DNA of 64,000 bases from assembly GCF_022539665.2 (NCBI RefSeq), contig NC_081331.1, forward strand, positions 434,001 through 498,000, written 5' to 3'. Below, piece after piece: positions 1-13,528 of the stretch (position 1 is its first letter; every line of letters starts with the position of its first letter). The DNA comes from Daphnia carinata (lineage: Eukaryota > Arthropoda > Branchiopoda > Diplostraca > Daphniidae). A program made the translations under genes and the position numbers. The notes beneath the pieces are model-generated. The model worked only from the letters and a program-made list of their open reading frames with translations, was not told the origin of the DNA and ran no database searches.

Positions 1-3000
1 AATCGAGAACCACCATCTCCTCCGACGCAGGTATCGCCGGGAACTAATCGATAACCTTTGGTTCGATTATAGAATTCGCCTGGCGGACATTTGATGGGCA
101 CAGAGAAAACATCGACAGTAGAATCCGGATCTCGAATGCATTGATTCGTTACTTCATCTTCTTTGAATCCAAAATCACACTCGTAGTCCTCTCGTCGACA
201 TTCGCAATTGGCAACAATAGTAGGACGGGTATAACCTTGGCAATTTAGATCATTTCATTATCGTTAAAAAAAATTAAAATCTAATCAAATCTGATTGTTA
301 CTTTTCCCATTGTAGCAGTTCGAATGAGCCATTCGTCGTTGGTAGCTAAGTTGATGTCCTAATAGACAAGGCCGTCCAGATAAACTGCCGCTTGGCGACC
401 ATAATTTATAATCTTCCTCTTTGCATTCGTATTCTAATAATTTTTGAATAAAAATTTAAAAAATGAATATTTAAAAAATTAATCACAAAACTGAAACTTA
501 CGAAAAGCCGCTTTGAGGTCTACAGTGACAATAATCCATTGGTGACTACCAGATTTCGAGCCAAACATTGTGAATGTTGTTGTGTTTTCTCCGGGTTCTA
601 AATATAAAACACACATTCAATAATTAGAAGAAAAAAAAAAGTATAAGATAACGAACCGGTGATGAGTCCGTAAACGCGCATGGGTTCGTCGATGAATTGG
701 TGCGTGTTCCACGTCTCGCCTTCATCCGTCGAGTAAAGCAATTCGCGAGTAGCAGCATCGGCGCGGAACATCTTGACCGCTACCAGGACCCCGCCGTGAT
801 CTCCCATAGTGTACCAATAGCTACCTTTCAACGATTGGTGCCACGTCAATCCGGCATCCGCGCTCACAAACACTCCCGGGTGACCTATTGAGTTGTGTAA
901 TTAAAGACATACGTAATAGTCATGACTTGCAATGAATTGCAAATAAATACCTTTAAGAGAAGCTCCAATGACGCCAGTAGCTACAATAATTCCCGGCGCA
1001 GAAGAGCTTGTTAAAATCGGGGCCGTCTTGTTAATAGGATAGAGCTGTGACAGTCTTTGACTGAGGTGCAACGAACATCCTTTACTGCGTTGGCAGTCGA
1101 TGGATTGACCCTCGTCATCGTACCTGGGCGGCTGGATAAGTTTCCACTCACCGCCCTTGTCGAAAGTGACAACTGTCACCAAATCATCGGGAATGACGGT
1201 CGTCTTTGTCAGAGCCGTGGCATTCGGATCGCGGAATTGCGAGGCAATGTAAATTCCTCTTAATTTCCCAACTCGATGGATGTCGATAAAGGCCTCGGCT
1301 CCCACATCCTTCAACCAAGAATTGGGAAAAGCTCCTTCCGGGTAGAAATATAGAACTCGTTCGAGCGACAAGGAAAATTGAACTCCCTTCGTGTCGTCAG
1401 GCACGTTTGAAATGTAGAGATTGGTCAACATCGAGTCGTGATTGACGCAAACCATTAATTGGCCTTCGGAAATATCGGCAATATGGAAATCACGACGACG
1501 TAATTTAGAAGGAAAGCTAGCCACCATGAACGGCCCTCTTTTGTAGGAAACAAGTAGGTCTAGATCGCCACCAGGATACCGTCGAGTGGCCAGCATGAAA
1601 TCGTCCCTCAATTCGAAATCTTCCACATTGGCAACGACGACTTTGGCATCATTGGTGGCGGTAAACATGCTGATTGACGATAGGACGATATTATCGGCTC
1701 CCGGTGTTTCGTATTCCACGTATAAGGTGGTCGGTGATGTTGTTACGTCGAGGAACCACGACTTGACAAATTCACGCACTGTCGACCAATCCATTCCAAA
1801 ATTTCGACTGAACCACAACTGTCCAAATAAAAAATTTTACTTTAGATGAGAAATTACGAGTTTAGGGCAGACTTACTCGACGAAGGCGATCCGATTTATC
1901 ATAAGCGATAATAGAAAAGGGTTTCTTCTCATCGAATGTGATGTCTTCGGGAGCAAAATCCAATGGATATGACTGGACCGTATGTACACTGTTTGTTGTT
2001 GTAAACATGTGCTTGTTGGTAACATCAGTAAACACATACTGTAAACAAAAAATTGTATTATTGAAGCGCAAATTTTGTAGTCGAAGGTGTAATATTTACA
2101 TGGCTGTTGACTTTGGGATGGTTAAAGAAACGTCCGATGGATGCTGGCTTGCCATCAGGCAGCAGGAACAGGTGGTCCTAGAAATAACAACGTTTTCCAA
2201 ATAAAATGGTTCTTTTAGATTTAACTATAGATCTTTTTTTTATGCAAACCTTGCGGACAAATGTACGTCCGTAATCGTAGGACACGAAGACGGATGAGGA
2301 GGTATCAGCACTTTGTGTCGGATTTCGAGCAAGGCAAACAACAACATCTGAACCTTCTCCAGCCCAGTGAACAGTCAGCATAAAGTGTGTGTCATTGAGA
2401 GGAAACTGAAATAAAAATCGATAAATCTTAGAATTGGAATTGTACACCTTCTCGAATATTCCTTGTATGATAAAAACACATTTTTGCACAAGAAAAAGAT
2501 ACGACGAGATCCGTGGAGATTGTTCATCCCGGCTTATGCATACAGGATAACAAAACGTTTTTCTGCTTAGATTCTTCAAACGTGATTGAAAAGAATGTTT
2601 ACAGGAATCTAAAAAACATCAGGCAAGCAAAGAAAATCTCTTAACCCTAGTTTGTCAAAATGCCAATGGGGTTTTATTTTCCCAGAAGAGGGGGAGGATA
2701 TTGATTCCTACATGGCTGTTGGGGGCAAGAACAAAGGAAAGAATGATGCAGGCAGCAACAAGAAGGAAACTGAACAATAATCTGAAGTTGGAACAGGAAA
2801 TCACTTTGTACGAGTCAATTACCAGAAAAATAAGATCCTGCATGTTTCTCGAGAAACATTTTACACAAAAAAACGAACTGCTACAGCACAAGAATCAGCT
2901 TCAGAATTAAAGATGCTAATTTATATAAGTATTAAAAAATCATTGCAAAATATGACTCACCACACTAGTACTGTTGGCAGGAAGTGTTGGCAAGAAACCA

Positions 3001-3293
3001 CGAACACTGCCACCCTGTGAGGGTAAAGTTGGAGCTTGTCGCTTTACCCTGCCGTCTTCAATGTGTTCTGAAATATGCTGGTTAATGGAAAAATCTTTTC
3101 CATCACCATACTCATCAACTGGAACGACAATATCTCTTGTTTTTCTGCTATTTTGTTCCAAACTAGTATGAAACGTCAAAGTTTTTCTTCGAAGGTCATC
3201 GGCATTTACGACTTCCGACAATAAGGCGACAACCGATAAAAAAGCAATAGCTCTGTAAAGCCACGACGTGACTGTCTTTTCAGTCGACGCCAT
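1..3293 (-). CDS. Sortilin-family VPS10-domain receptor (3' part beyond window)
   Basis: Type I sorting receptor of the VPS10 family, expected to carry cargo between Golgi, endosomes and surface. Nine exons on the minus strand fit phase-correctly: 2961-3293, 2250-2405, 2100-2177, 1877-2038, 951-1818, 657-884, 502-597, 302-433 and 1-235, giving about 762 residues so far. The N-terminus has a signal peptide (hydrophobic residues 14-29) and a propeptide ending in a furin site RVKR (82-85), as in sortilin and SORL1. The beta-propeller shows Asp-box-like repeats (SYDYGRTF, SADAGLTW, STDEGETW). The 10CC module follows: CLLGHQLSYQRR, NCECRREDYECDFGF, GYRLVPGDTCVGG. The GY+xxxGDTCxGGD spacing looks nearer SORL1 than sortilin, but the EGF, LDLR, FnIII and transmembrane parts that would decide lie outside the window. 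Family is certain; the subfamily is not. Confidence 0.93.
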
Positions 3294-6200
3294 TTCTATG
3301 ATCTAAATATATATGAGCGTGTTGAATTTAAAGAGAGACTGAATGACTTGACAAACGAACGGACGACTTGTCAAAACTGTTTTACAAGGCGAAAGATGTG
3401 ATGCAAGTTTGATACCCTCTTCGAGCGGTGCGTTCGCAAACTGTGAGGTACGCAAACTTTCACGATGAAAATAAATATTTTGAAATCTCGTGTTTTTCGT
3501 TAGCGAGAGTTTTCCTATCTCTAGATAAAAAAAAAAGTAAAATGTTACAACTGACAGTTATCTGTTTCAACCAGATAAGCAATGGAGTTTATAATTAGCA
3601 AAAATCTTGTTGAACTTGCATGAATGAGCTAAACACTCTTTGAAAGCTGACACTAAAATCCTTTTAAAATAAACGACGTAAGTACTACGTATCGAGTTGC
3701 TTTTGCCAACGACGTCGTTGGTTTCATATTTGGAGCCAATGAGTCATCTTTTCAATGGTTGGGGAAAATCCAAAAACTAGCACATTACACGAAACTCGTA
3801 TACTGTCTCGTCATCAAATATACATCCAGCTGGGAATAAAACAGCTGGTCGATAATTTCTCGTGTACATCATGGGGGCAGAAAAAGAAGTCACAAAAATT
3901 TATAGCTTTTCGGAATGAGAGACGAAAAATGGTTGGACACTTTTTCAAAACTGATGACTCTTTCCAGGAGAGATCGACACCGAATCAACAAATCGATAAT
4001 TCGATACTTGCCCTTTCCTTTTTTTTTGAATTTTTTTTTTGTTTGGGGTGTACATATTTGAGAAACATCTTTATCGATTAGACCATCTCGTCCTGCCTCT
4101 TTGATGACATGAATGCCAAATAAGCGGATAGCAGCCAGCATATTATATGGACATGTTCGTTGCATGTTGTCTCCGTTTTGATTGGCAGCACCACGGGGAG
4201 TATGCGACGTACTGTGTGACGTCCACATGAAAGAGTTTCTACACACGTATTTTTAGATTCCTCGTTTGCTATTCAGTTGAACTGGTCTCAAATGTTCAGC
4301 TGGAATGACAAGCATTGTCCTGTCAAATGGATTAATGAGAAAAAAAAACTTCATCATCTCGTCGTAAGGGGACCAGGTGTCCAACAACGTTCTAATCTTG
4401 ATCCGTTCTTTCTTTCTCTATAACAGAAAATTAAAAGATGAAATTTCAATGCTAAGAAGCAGCTGCCGTCACTCCTGTTTGAAAGTTTCATTTACAAACT
4501 TGATCCTTTTTCGTTCTATTGTGAGTTGTATATCGTTGGTGGTTTCCAAGTTCGTGTTGCTGACGCCTCAGCTCATTTTCGCAAATGAGTTACGTCAGGT
4601 CGCCAAAAAAATTTTCCCCTGTATATAACAACCTAAATGGTTTATGCAACCCTTTAAATGGATGTATTTTTTTTTAAATATCCCGATAAGGCCACGGCGA
4701 GACATTAAATCAATGATAGTGAAAGCGGCCGCGCGCAAAGGACGTCATATGTCGTCTTTTGGTTGACAGCGTGAGGATAATCTGATCAAGTTCTTTGCTA
4801 GCCGTATATAAAAATAAAATGTCCATAGATTTAATAACCTCTAGCGTCATGAAATCATAAGCGCGGGGGTGGAAAAAGAGAATCAATCAATAAGCTGACG
4901 ACCAACTTTTATCATCTCTCGAGAGAAAATCGAAAAAGTTTGGCCGTGCAAAAGACGATTCCATCAGTCCGATCGCGTCACACACGGCAAGCTCACATTT
5001 CTATAAGTTGCAACCCTGCACAGAAAGTCACAAGTATTCGGAAAATATCCTCCCACACAAACTTTTTCTTTTTTGATCGAAGAGTGACCTCCAACTTTTT
5101 CATAGTCCTCCCCATCGGGTCGTTAACGTGAAATATTCAGCAACTGCGACGTATGTTAAATTCAACGCGAGCTGGCCTCGTATTTTAGCTACATGCAGAC
5201 AATGAATTATCAAGTGGTATGTGTGTGATTACAAAGGAAGACGGTTCACTTGAATTGTGACCGAGACTACGCACATAAATGATGGAAATCTATTTACAGA
5301 AAACGGATTCAAACATTTTATTCATTAACCGCCTGCAGATGAACGCTTCCGGTAAATTGCGAACGCGGGATCGCCACAACGTGACAAATACAAATCTAGT
5401 TGCGAAATGTTTAAAGAATCAAAGTTTCCTCGTTTTCGAATCTACACTCTTCGTTCACATTCGTGCCACGAAATCCTTCACGGAAACTTGATACGCAGTA
5501 GGAGAGAGCGGGGAGAGAGAGCGGACCAATGGCCGGGTCCAATTGGTAATCCAACTTTGTCATCTGCAGATGTTTGTCATTTCTTTTCCCCACTCCATTT
5601 TCATCGTCATTATGATTCACTCCCGTGTGTGTGTATTGCAAACAAATATGCCGAGAGATGGTATTGACTGAACGCTGTCTGCTACTAAAAACGCAGACGG
5701 ATTGCAGACATCAGAGACACGCCCACATTCGTGATGTTCTCGGTTGCTCTCTCGTCTTTTTCACCACTATATCATTTTTCTGCGTGCGACAAAAATAAAG
5801 AAAACGACTGGACGAGCAAGAAAATCGTTGACAGCAAGCCGTCACCTCGTTCACTAGCTTTTTCATGGTGCAGGGGAAGAACAATGACCATCCACATTTT
5901 GTTTTAAAGTCAATACTTAAAAAGGAGAGTAAAGAAAAAGAGGGTAGATTTTCTTTGAAAATCCTGTGCGACGTCAAGATGTGCACGTAGTCACGATCAC
6001 ACGCACCGTGATACGGCCCTGACGACTGGTGTTGATTATCATATCAACTCCCTTTTTTACAGCATATGATTTCTGATATGGAGAGATCCCTATACATCAT
6101 CCGTAAAGATAAATGTTGAAGCTTATTTAATACGCCCACCCAAATGAAGAATTTTCGTTTAAAAATAAAAAGGGGGAAGGGGTTTTGGACATGTTTCTAT

Positions 6201-6307
6201 TTCGCACTAAATCAATCGAAACAAGACAAAAATGAATACATTTCTATGAAGATTTTGAACCCAAATGTGAATGTTGGGTGGACGCAATGTACATGTAGCA
6301 CCTCGTG

Positions 6308-6315
6308 TGACGTCA
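6308..6315. promoter_or_regulatory. Perfect CRE palindrome TGACGTCA
   Basis: A full 8-bp cAMP-response-element palindrome lies about 820 bp upstream of the globin start codon. CREB/ATF proteins bind this core in animals. Only the motif is seen; use is inferred. Confidence 0.3.
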
Positions 6316-6505
6316 ATGAAATCAAAACATCAATTGTAAATAGAATCGTGTGCGATGCAGAAAGTGAAGGGAGGGGAAAAAAAAATTATATTACACGACA
6401 CGTAGCAAAAAAAGAAAATTGATGGACGTTGGGGTCCAAACAAAAAGGAGGAGAGAATCATTCGGCGCATGATCGGGATGGCGGTCCGTTTTCACTTTTG
6501 GTATG

Positions 6506-6948
6506 ACGTGGCGACGAACCCCTCGAGTGAGATGGGTGGGAGGAGAAGAAGAGGCTCAGTCACGAACGTGTCTTAGTCCTCTAAGAGGTGGTAGCGGCAG
6601 CACAAGACGCGTTGATAACGTGTGCAACTGAAAATTATTCATCTACCGAAAGGAAAATTCATTGTGCATTTCGCCATTGGTTTAATTCGCTTATGCCCCT
6701 GTTCCTTCGAAATACCATTTTTTTTTAGTGACTTTGTTTCGTTTTGATTTTGTGTTTCAAAAAAAAAATCGTGACGAGTGAGCGTGAGTCCCGAGTTTTC
6801 CGTAAGCCATACTATGCGGCAGCTGTCAAGTGCTGCGTGACGTGCGCAGGTGCATCCGCATTCTGAAAATCTATTTTCCTTTTTCAAAAAATAAATTCGA
6901 CAGTATTAACTCACGTCTGTTCATCAACCAAAGTTTATTTCACACGTG
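6506..6948. promoter_or_regulatory. ACGTG (hypoxia-response-like) motif cluster upstream of globin
   Basis: ACGTG cores occur at 6506-6510, 6566-6570, 6618-6622 and 6840-6844, and within CACGTG at 6943-6948. GCGTGACGTGCGC (6835-6847) carries two abutting RCGTG cores. A 5-mer is expected about once on both strands in 440 bp, so the density is several-fold high. (A/G)CGTG is the HIF binding core, and Daphnia haemoglobin genes are known HIF targets. Whether this globin is one is inference. Confidence 0.4.
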
Positions 6949-7087
6949 TCCCGTAAGTGCGAAAACGACAAGAGGCTTGATTAGCGAAGACTTCGTATCT
7001 GTGATTGACTGTCCCTGTATGTTACAGGAGGGAAGGAAAGGGAAAAAACTTGGCAGATAAGGCAAGAAGGGGTGGGTACCACCCAAT

Positions 7088-7110
7088 TCATCATCATCAT
7101 CATCATCATC
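7088..7110 (+). repeat. (TCA)n trinucleotide microsatellite
   Basis: About seven and a half TCA units lie just upstream of the globin start codon, probably in the 5' leader. It is not translated in the globin frame. Confidence 0.8.
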
Positions 7111-7132
7111 GTCACGAATTATCCCGTCATCA

Positions 7133-10100
7133 ATGGGTTGTGTTCAGAGTCAATCAAACGGGCAAACGTCCAAGGACAAAGGAGCTGCTTCAGTCATTGG
7201 TGACAACAACGGACAAGGTGGAGCGTCAGCCGTCCAACTTGACCCTCGTTTACCGCTCAATGCCCGTCAAAAATATTCCATGTTGGCTTCCTGGAAAGGC
7301 ATCAGCCGGGCACTTGAACCCACTGGCGTCTACATGTTTATCAAGTAAAAACGATTTGTTCATTCTTTTTTGTTCCTTTTCTAGCTAAGAATATAACGAC
7401 GCACAATTCAGGCTATAGCCTTCGTGTTTTTCTCAAGAGGATTTTGAAGTGATGCACGCAGATTTGAACCGTACATCATGTCGATGGTGCATATAAAACA
7501 GCATTTCTAAGCCACAAAAGCGGATGATTACAGAGACTTTGCAAGTTAAAGCTCAGCTTGGCAATGCAAGCCATTGAGTAGATAACAGAGTGCGCACAGT
7601 GACGATCATCTCATATAAAATAGCTTATGTGTACACATCTAGCTCGTTCAAGTTGTGTGCTACCCGTGTCAAATCCCGCGACGAACATACGAAAGTTTGT
7701 TATTCACGCAACCAACGATTATCTGTGGCTTAATAGACACATGTTTATACTCTCTGCTCAAACAGATTTGACATCGTTTCTCTGCTAGATCGAATAGCGC
7801 GATGCGTCATAAAACAAAACCTCCAATGTAATTGCCGTTCTTTCAATTTCTTGCTGTTGACGATGGCTAACCACAGGTCATCGTGTCTTTGCTGCCATTT
7901 GTGCGTTGTTATCCGAGCGTTGCAGAAATTCGACGGTAATTCAATACCACGTATGGCTACCTTTAGAGCGGGGCATCACCGTCGAACCTCATTATCCGCT
8001 TCGATGATTGGAGACTTGCTTTGATCTTTCATAATCGATCTAGCGGTAGAGATGCGTGACTTTATGTCCAAACACGGAACCTCAGAATGACGGCGGGGAT
8101 TCTCGTTTTCCACGTACATCCAGTAATATCTGACGCAGATTGATGTCATTGAACATTGACGGCTTCAAGAGATTCCGTTGAATTACGGGAAAATTTGATT
8201 TGTGGAACGCTCAATGAGTTCCACATTGTGATTCCAACCTTAAGGTCATGTATTGTTTGCATCGGGTTTTTGTGGATATACTGTTGCTAAGTGATAAATG
8301 ATGCGAATCGCGGATGACGCGCGATGGCGACTCCCATGATGTTACATTCACGAGCCACTATCAGTCGATGGACTTTCACATTATACAATATAGAATATAA
8401 TTTACCATCTGTTTATACGTTCGAGTTGCATATTTATATGTTGCACATACAACATGGATAGCCATCGGGTCTATTGGGATGCAATCCATTGGGTGCAAGA
8501 ATTCTCCTTTATTTTCACATCTTCCATTTTCATCATCATCTTTATTGCGTATAGTGGAGTACAGTTCTATCTGATGTGGAAAATTAAAAAAAAAAAGGCC
8601 AATCCGTGTTAGAGAGACATGTATATTTTTTGAATATCCTCGTATTTCTATGCATGTGAAAGATGTGTAGCGTTGTGCCAACTGACTGGGGAATGTTCTT
8701 TTGTTACGAAGGCTCTTTTATCGATTTTTCTCTATACATATAAAAACTTTCTTCTTTCAACAAAACGAGTTTCCCTCTTTTTTTTTTTTCTTTCTGGGCA
8801 GTATCACAGAAGGCTTAATATTTGCCGTTCTTTATTCTGCGATCGACTCAACTTTGCCCTGTTACTCATTAATACATTTCTAATGAAACACAACCAGGCC
8901 TACATTTTGCTGCGATAATCAGCGCCGTTCGTCGTTAATTACAATTCCACTTACGAACGTCATTTAGCACTAGCATACTTTCGGCTTTTTTTTCTTTATA
9001 TTTCTAACTTGTGTGCTCAAAGTTACGTTTCCAATAATAGTACGTTGGCCAGAAAACCAACCAAGGTAGGGGGTATAGCTTTTTATGCACACACACATCA
9101 GTCACGCTCCTGCCGGCAATAAACTCTAGAATAAAACACAACAAATATCTTTGTGTATCTTTTACACCCACCCTGCAACCAACACCTCATATCCGTATAG
9201 AGGAATAGATATAAGGCACACACACACAAAAATGGGATTCTTTTTTCGTCTACATCTTCCGTGTTACGCAGTTCAGCCGCGTTACAAAACACACAAGAGT
9301 ATTGATCTGTTGTCAGTGCCGTATGCACAGTCTGCTTCTCTGTTATATAGGGTTCGACCCATTCTTTGCCCCTGCTGCTATGCGTGTAGAGGGGAGAAAG
9401 TGAAGCATCTGCAGTGTATATACACAAAGAAGAGATGCTGTGTAGATGCTTCAGTTTGTTGTTATAAACGTCGATCCCTATCACAGTGCATCACAGATCC
9501 CTTTTGATTCTATATGTCCGATCGAGTATACGAGATTCGATAACAACAGATTTAGATGACATGACGGCCGTAGTGGACATCAGCCAAAAAAAAACAAAAC
9601 AAGAAACTAATTGATTAATTCTATTTACAATCAAGCTTAAGAAAGAACAAATGATGGAGGACGCTACACATGTATAGTAATTAAAAGAATCAGTTGATTT
9701 CAAATTGAATTCAACACTATGTGTGTCAGTTCCCTTTTTTGTTAGAACGTGATTGAGGCGTAATGCTCAATCAAGGCCTTTTAATAAATATATAAACAAG
9801 GTACTCAATCAAGTAGGATTCTTGATTGCGCCCGGACGATATTTCCGTGAGCGTTGCTCTGCCTGATTTTCAATTACAGGTCTATTTAGCGCGTACAACT
9901 ATATATAGAACAGCAGCCGCCTATTTATTTTCTTTACGCCTTTGACAACTAATCAAGCCGCTCTTTCTTATTGTATTTGTGTTATTGTAATTTATACGCG
10001 TATATCTAATGATGTTTGTATATATGTCTCCTTTCTTTATCGTACACGTGTACGTAGATTAATGATGTGTATTGAAAGATACGATACGCAGAATCTGTTG

Positions 10101-13100
10101 AAATGGATGTTGAACGATCGTGCTGAGAACAACCAGAATAAAATGCTAAGTAGTCTTCGGGTGCGTTTCAAAGAAATCGTACATTATTTTCTGCCGATTT
10201 CTTTTGATTTGTGGAACTCTATGTAAATATTACACAACAACTCTGAGTCAGCGAATATATACACCATTCTTGGTTACGTAAATAAAAAAAAAAGGGAGAA
10301 CATGTAGGGGAAAAAGGGAATACAAGCACATCAGCAAAATACAAACGGACAGAGCGACAGTGGCAACAGCTAGACGTGATAGATATACACTGATGTATCA
10401 GAAAGGAAATAAACTGAAAAAGACTATTTGTTTCTTGCTTCGTTCGTTTCATACACTGGGCATTTACATGGTAAACAAACAAGAAGCTTTAAACGCATAC
10501 AAATAAAATGGTTGTGTATATTTTTTTTATTTAAAGTAATTAATTGATCAACATTTAATAGCATTTATGAGCTTATTTTTCATGTACAATCGTCATGTTA
10601 CACTTTATAAGTTTTATTAGAAGCTCGACGGATTAACGTATTAACTTTGATGAGCTCTCTGCACCATGGGCTTATGATCAACGATAGCTACAATAATTTT
10701 TGCATTCGTATAGCCTCATGCTTTTTTCATTTAACTGTTCTTAAAATGATCAACTTAAACTAAATAAAATTTGTTTGTAGCTTTGACTTAGATTTGATGT
10801 TTTGAGAAGAATAAATCCTGTGCGCCTTTGTAAAGCATTTGTTTTAAACGACTCTCCAGTTGTTGGATGTCTGCATTTATGTATGCACGGATATGTTGTC
10901 CATGTCCGTAGAGAACTAGGCCTTTCGGCGGTATCCTTGTGAATATAGATACAAAAGCAGCTGTACATCTATAAAATATCGCAAAAGGGAAGCTATATAT
11001 CTAGAAGAGATAGATTCGATCAGTATATATATATGCAGCACTATAATTATATACCTTACGTATACAAAATTTATGTACGTCTCTCTGTATAGGAGAGTGA
11101 AAAGCGACAAGGCCATCGGAGGCTTCTCTGCCTGATTACATACGCATCTCTATGTTTTTATCTCTACATTTTGAAGATATGTATTTTGGTTTGCGTGCTG
11201 TACTTTTATAACGCAAATGAAATTACATAGGCATTGCCAAAGAGGTTATCGGGTGCGTTTGTTGTTATTAACGAGTTCGCGTGTTTTTTGGTGGAGATTG
11301 TGACATGAAGTATGCAGCAATATCCAATTAGTGCAGAGTGGTGCAAAATGGTAGCATCAGCTGAGCGTGGGTGGCCTGTTAAATTGTTAATGTTGCAAGA
11401 ATTTTACGTAGAGAAACAGCCATCAAATGACAATTGAATTAGATTCAAATGCGATATATCAAAAAAATCGGTTTTCCTTATACCACAAAAAAAAAAATAG
11501 ATTTAAGTACGTCGTAAAGAAAACCTTTCAACCCGATTTGCTGTTCTTCCTTGTCATGGGAAAAATATTGATTTTTTTCTATTGCCACGGGCAACATTCA
11601 ACGGGAATTTATAAAATTCCCGCATTTTTTTCCCCGTATACGCCCAAGAGGCGTTTATCATACACAAAAAAATTGCAAATTTCATTTACGCATCGTTATC
11701 AAATGTAAACAAAAAAGGCACAACCTGACGAAAATGACATGCTCTATTTTGTTGCAAAAAAAAAAAAAGACCGCTGTACCCATTGCCAGGGAGAACGCAT
11801 TCGATCTATTGGCTCAATAGCACCAACAAGAGAAATCTATGTATTTTAGAGTGAAAGACGGAAAGAATTCAAGAAAAGGAACCTGCCGGAACAGGCTCAT
11901 CGGCGCCATTTCCGGCATCATGCCAGAAAGCCATTTGACAGCAATATCACCCAGAAAATGACTAAAGGAAATATATAAGAATAGAGCCGTCCCGTCTATA
12001 TAGGAAAAAAAAAAAAAGGCCAAGGGGTGGAAAGTGATACAACCTCTCCAATGAAAAGAACAAAGATGTATCTATCGTCGACGGCTATATCACGTGGAGA
12101 CATTTTATTGATAGAAAAGTCTATAGACCATCTATGCACATTCAACCCGACTTCCTTCCTTTCTCCTATGAAACAAATACAAAAAAAAAAAAAGACGAAG
12201 CTTATACCACGATACGTCTATATATATATACTTTCATAGATTTAAGATTAAAGAAGGTTTAAAAAGGTCAAACGAAACGAAGGTTAATCGATTTCCAATT
12301 GTTGACACATTATATCCATGCAGAAAGGGAATTTCAATTGCGTTGCTGCAACGGCGTCTACAGCCGAATTCTAATCAAATGTACAGCCATAACATAAAAG
12401 CGGATAACTCGCAGTTGAGCTGACGTGGAAATAATCTATATAGGCGTGTTAAAGGAGCTATATACCATTGTTAATGTTGCTGATGAAATTGCTTTCATCG
12501 CTCAGATGCGATCAGAGCTTGTCCGCAACCTCTTTTGTTGCTATCGTAAGCCTCTACGGACCGCTGCTGTGTCGTCTATATATTACTATACTTATTCGAT
12601 AGATCAATGCCACGGCAAAATATTTTCAAAAGAGTTTTCCTTTTGAAAATAAAAATTTCAATGACGAACAGTAATCTGATAATGGATTGACTATCGAATG
12701 GGTTTCAAACATTTGAGGCATATACAATTTGAATAAAAGCTATCCATCAGCAAATATTGTATAATATTCAAATGCAATTGAATTAGTAGTCGTATGCGGA
12801 GAACATGTGTCTGCATAAGTCGTGATTAAATTTCTGTCTATTCGAACGAGAAAGCAAAAAGGCCCAAAACGTTGTTGAACGCCTTGTCTTGCTGCGAGGA
12901 TGGCCAACGTATGCAAAACACTTTTGCGAAACGTCCAGTGTGCCCTGAAGGATCTTTTGTTATGCAGCCAATTGAATATAAGAACGAAAAAATCAAAAGA
13001 TGAACAAAAATGCAGGAAAAAAAACAAGATTTTCATATTTATTTTGTATTCATATTTCAGACTGTTTGAAGAGCACAAAGAATTGCTGAGTTTGTTTACG

Positions 13101-13528
13101 AAATTTCATCAGTTGACGACGAGAGACCAGCAGGCCAGCAGCGAAGAATTGGCCGAACACGCGTCATCTGTTATGAACACGTTGGACGAGAGTATCAGAT
13201 CGCTGGACAATGTCGACACGTTCCTGCTCTATCTCCATCAGGTCGGCCAATCCCATTACAAAGTCGCAGGTTTTAAAAAAGAATATTTCTGGGTAAGTAG
13301 TTCCTTTAGTGTTGTTTGATTATTCAACGATAACGCGCAATTATTTTTTTTTTTATTTAGAAAATCCGCAATCCGTTCCTGGAGGCCGTCAAGATGACGC
13401 TTGGCGACCGCTACACGGAGAACATAGAGAACATCTACAAAGTGTCCATCAATTTGGTGATCGAGACGCTAGTCGAAGGCTATGAAAAGGCGCAGCAACA
13501 ACAACGACAAGCATCTCCTTCTTCTTAA
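7133..13528 (+). CDS. Globin X-like, N-terminally acylated globin
   Basis: Haem globin of 203 residues. Exons are 7133-7344, 13061-13292 and 13361-13528, with intron phases 2 and 0. The N-terminus MGCVQSQ fits an N-myristoylation site (Gly2, Ser6) with an adjacent palmitoylatable Cys3, a hallmark described for globin X, so membrane anchoring is expected. The globin core starts near residue 45. Key positions are Phe83 (CD1), distal His104 (E7, LAEHASSV) and proximal His136 (F8, QVGQSHYKV), so a hexacoordinate or oxygen-binding haem site looks intact. The LFEEHKELLSLF segment resembles neuroglobin and globin X. The phase-2 first intron in helix B matches the ancient B12.2 globin intron, and the second lies in helix G. 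There is no signal peptide, unlike secreted Daphnia haemoglobins. Haem chemistry, lipid protection and signalling are suggested family roles. Poly(A) signals lie at 13969 and 13981. Confidence 0.93.
7345..13060 (+). other. 5.7 kb first intron of the globin gene
   Basis: Donor GTAAAA follows the phase-2 exon and the acceptor is TTTCAG. The intron is about 80 times longer than the other introns of this window. It is AT-rich with poly-T runs and short CA repeats. I see no exon or RNA gene in it. Its length makes it a candidate carrier of enhancers. Confidence 0.85.

Larger units (their letters stand above)
3294..7132. other. Intergenic region between divergent VPS10 receptor and globin
   Basis: No convincing coding exon was seen. 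It should hold the promoters of both flanking genes, which are transcribed divergently. The sequence is AT-rich with poly-A/T runs. It contains a perfect CRE (6308-6315), a cluster of ACGTG motifs close to the globin side, and a 16-bp perfect palindrome at 3706-3721. Open frames here are short and have no recognisable domain. Confidence 0.6.

Noticed and set aside
3706-3721. Perfect 16-bp palindrome CCAACGACGTCGTTGG
   Set aside because: About one such palindrome is expected by chance in 64 kb, and it has no second copy or clear partner site.
9353-9366. GGGTTCGACCC resembling a tRNA T-arm/B box
   Set aside because: The flanking bases do not form a T-stem and no acceptor stem, D-arm or anticodon arm can be found at the right spacing.
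10043-10056. 14-bp palindrome CGTACACGTGTACG with an E-box core
   Set aside because: Several 14-bp palindromes are expected by chance in a window of this size; it lies inside the globin intron with no supporting context.
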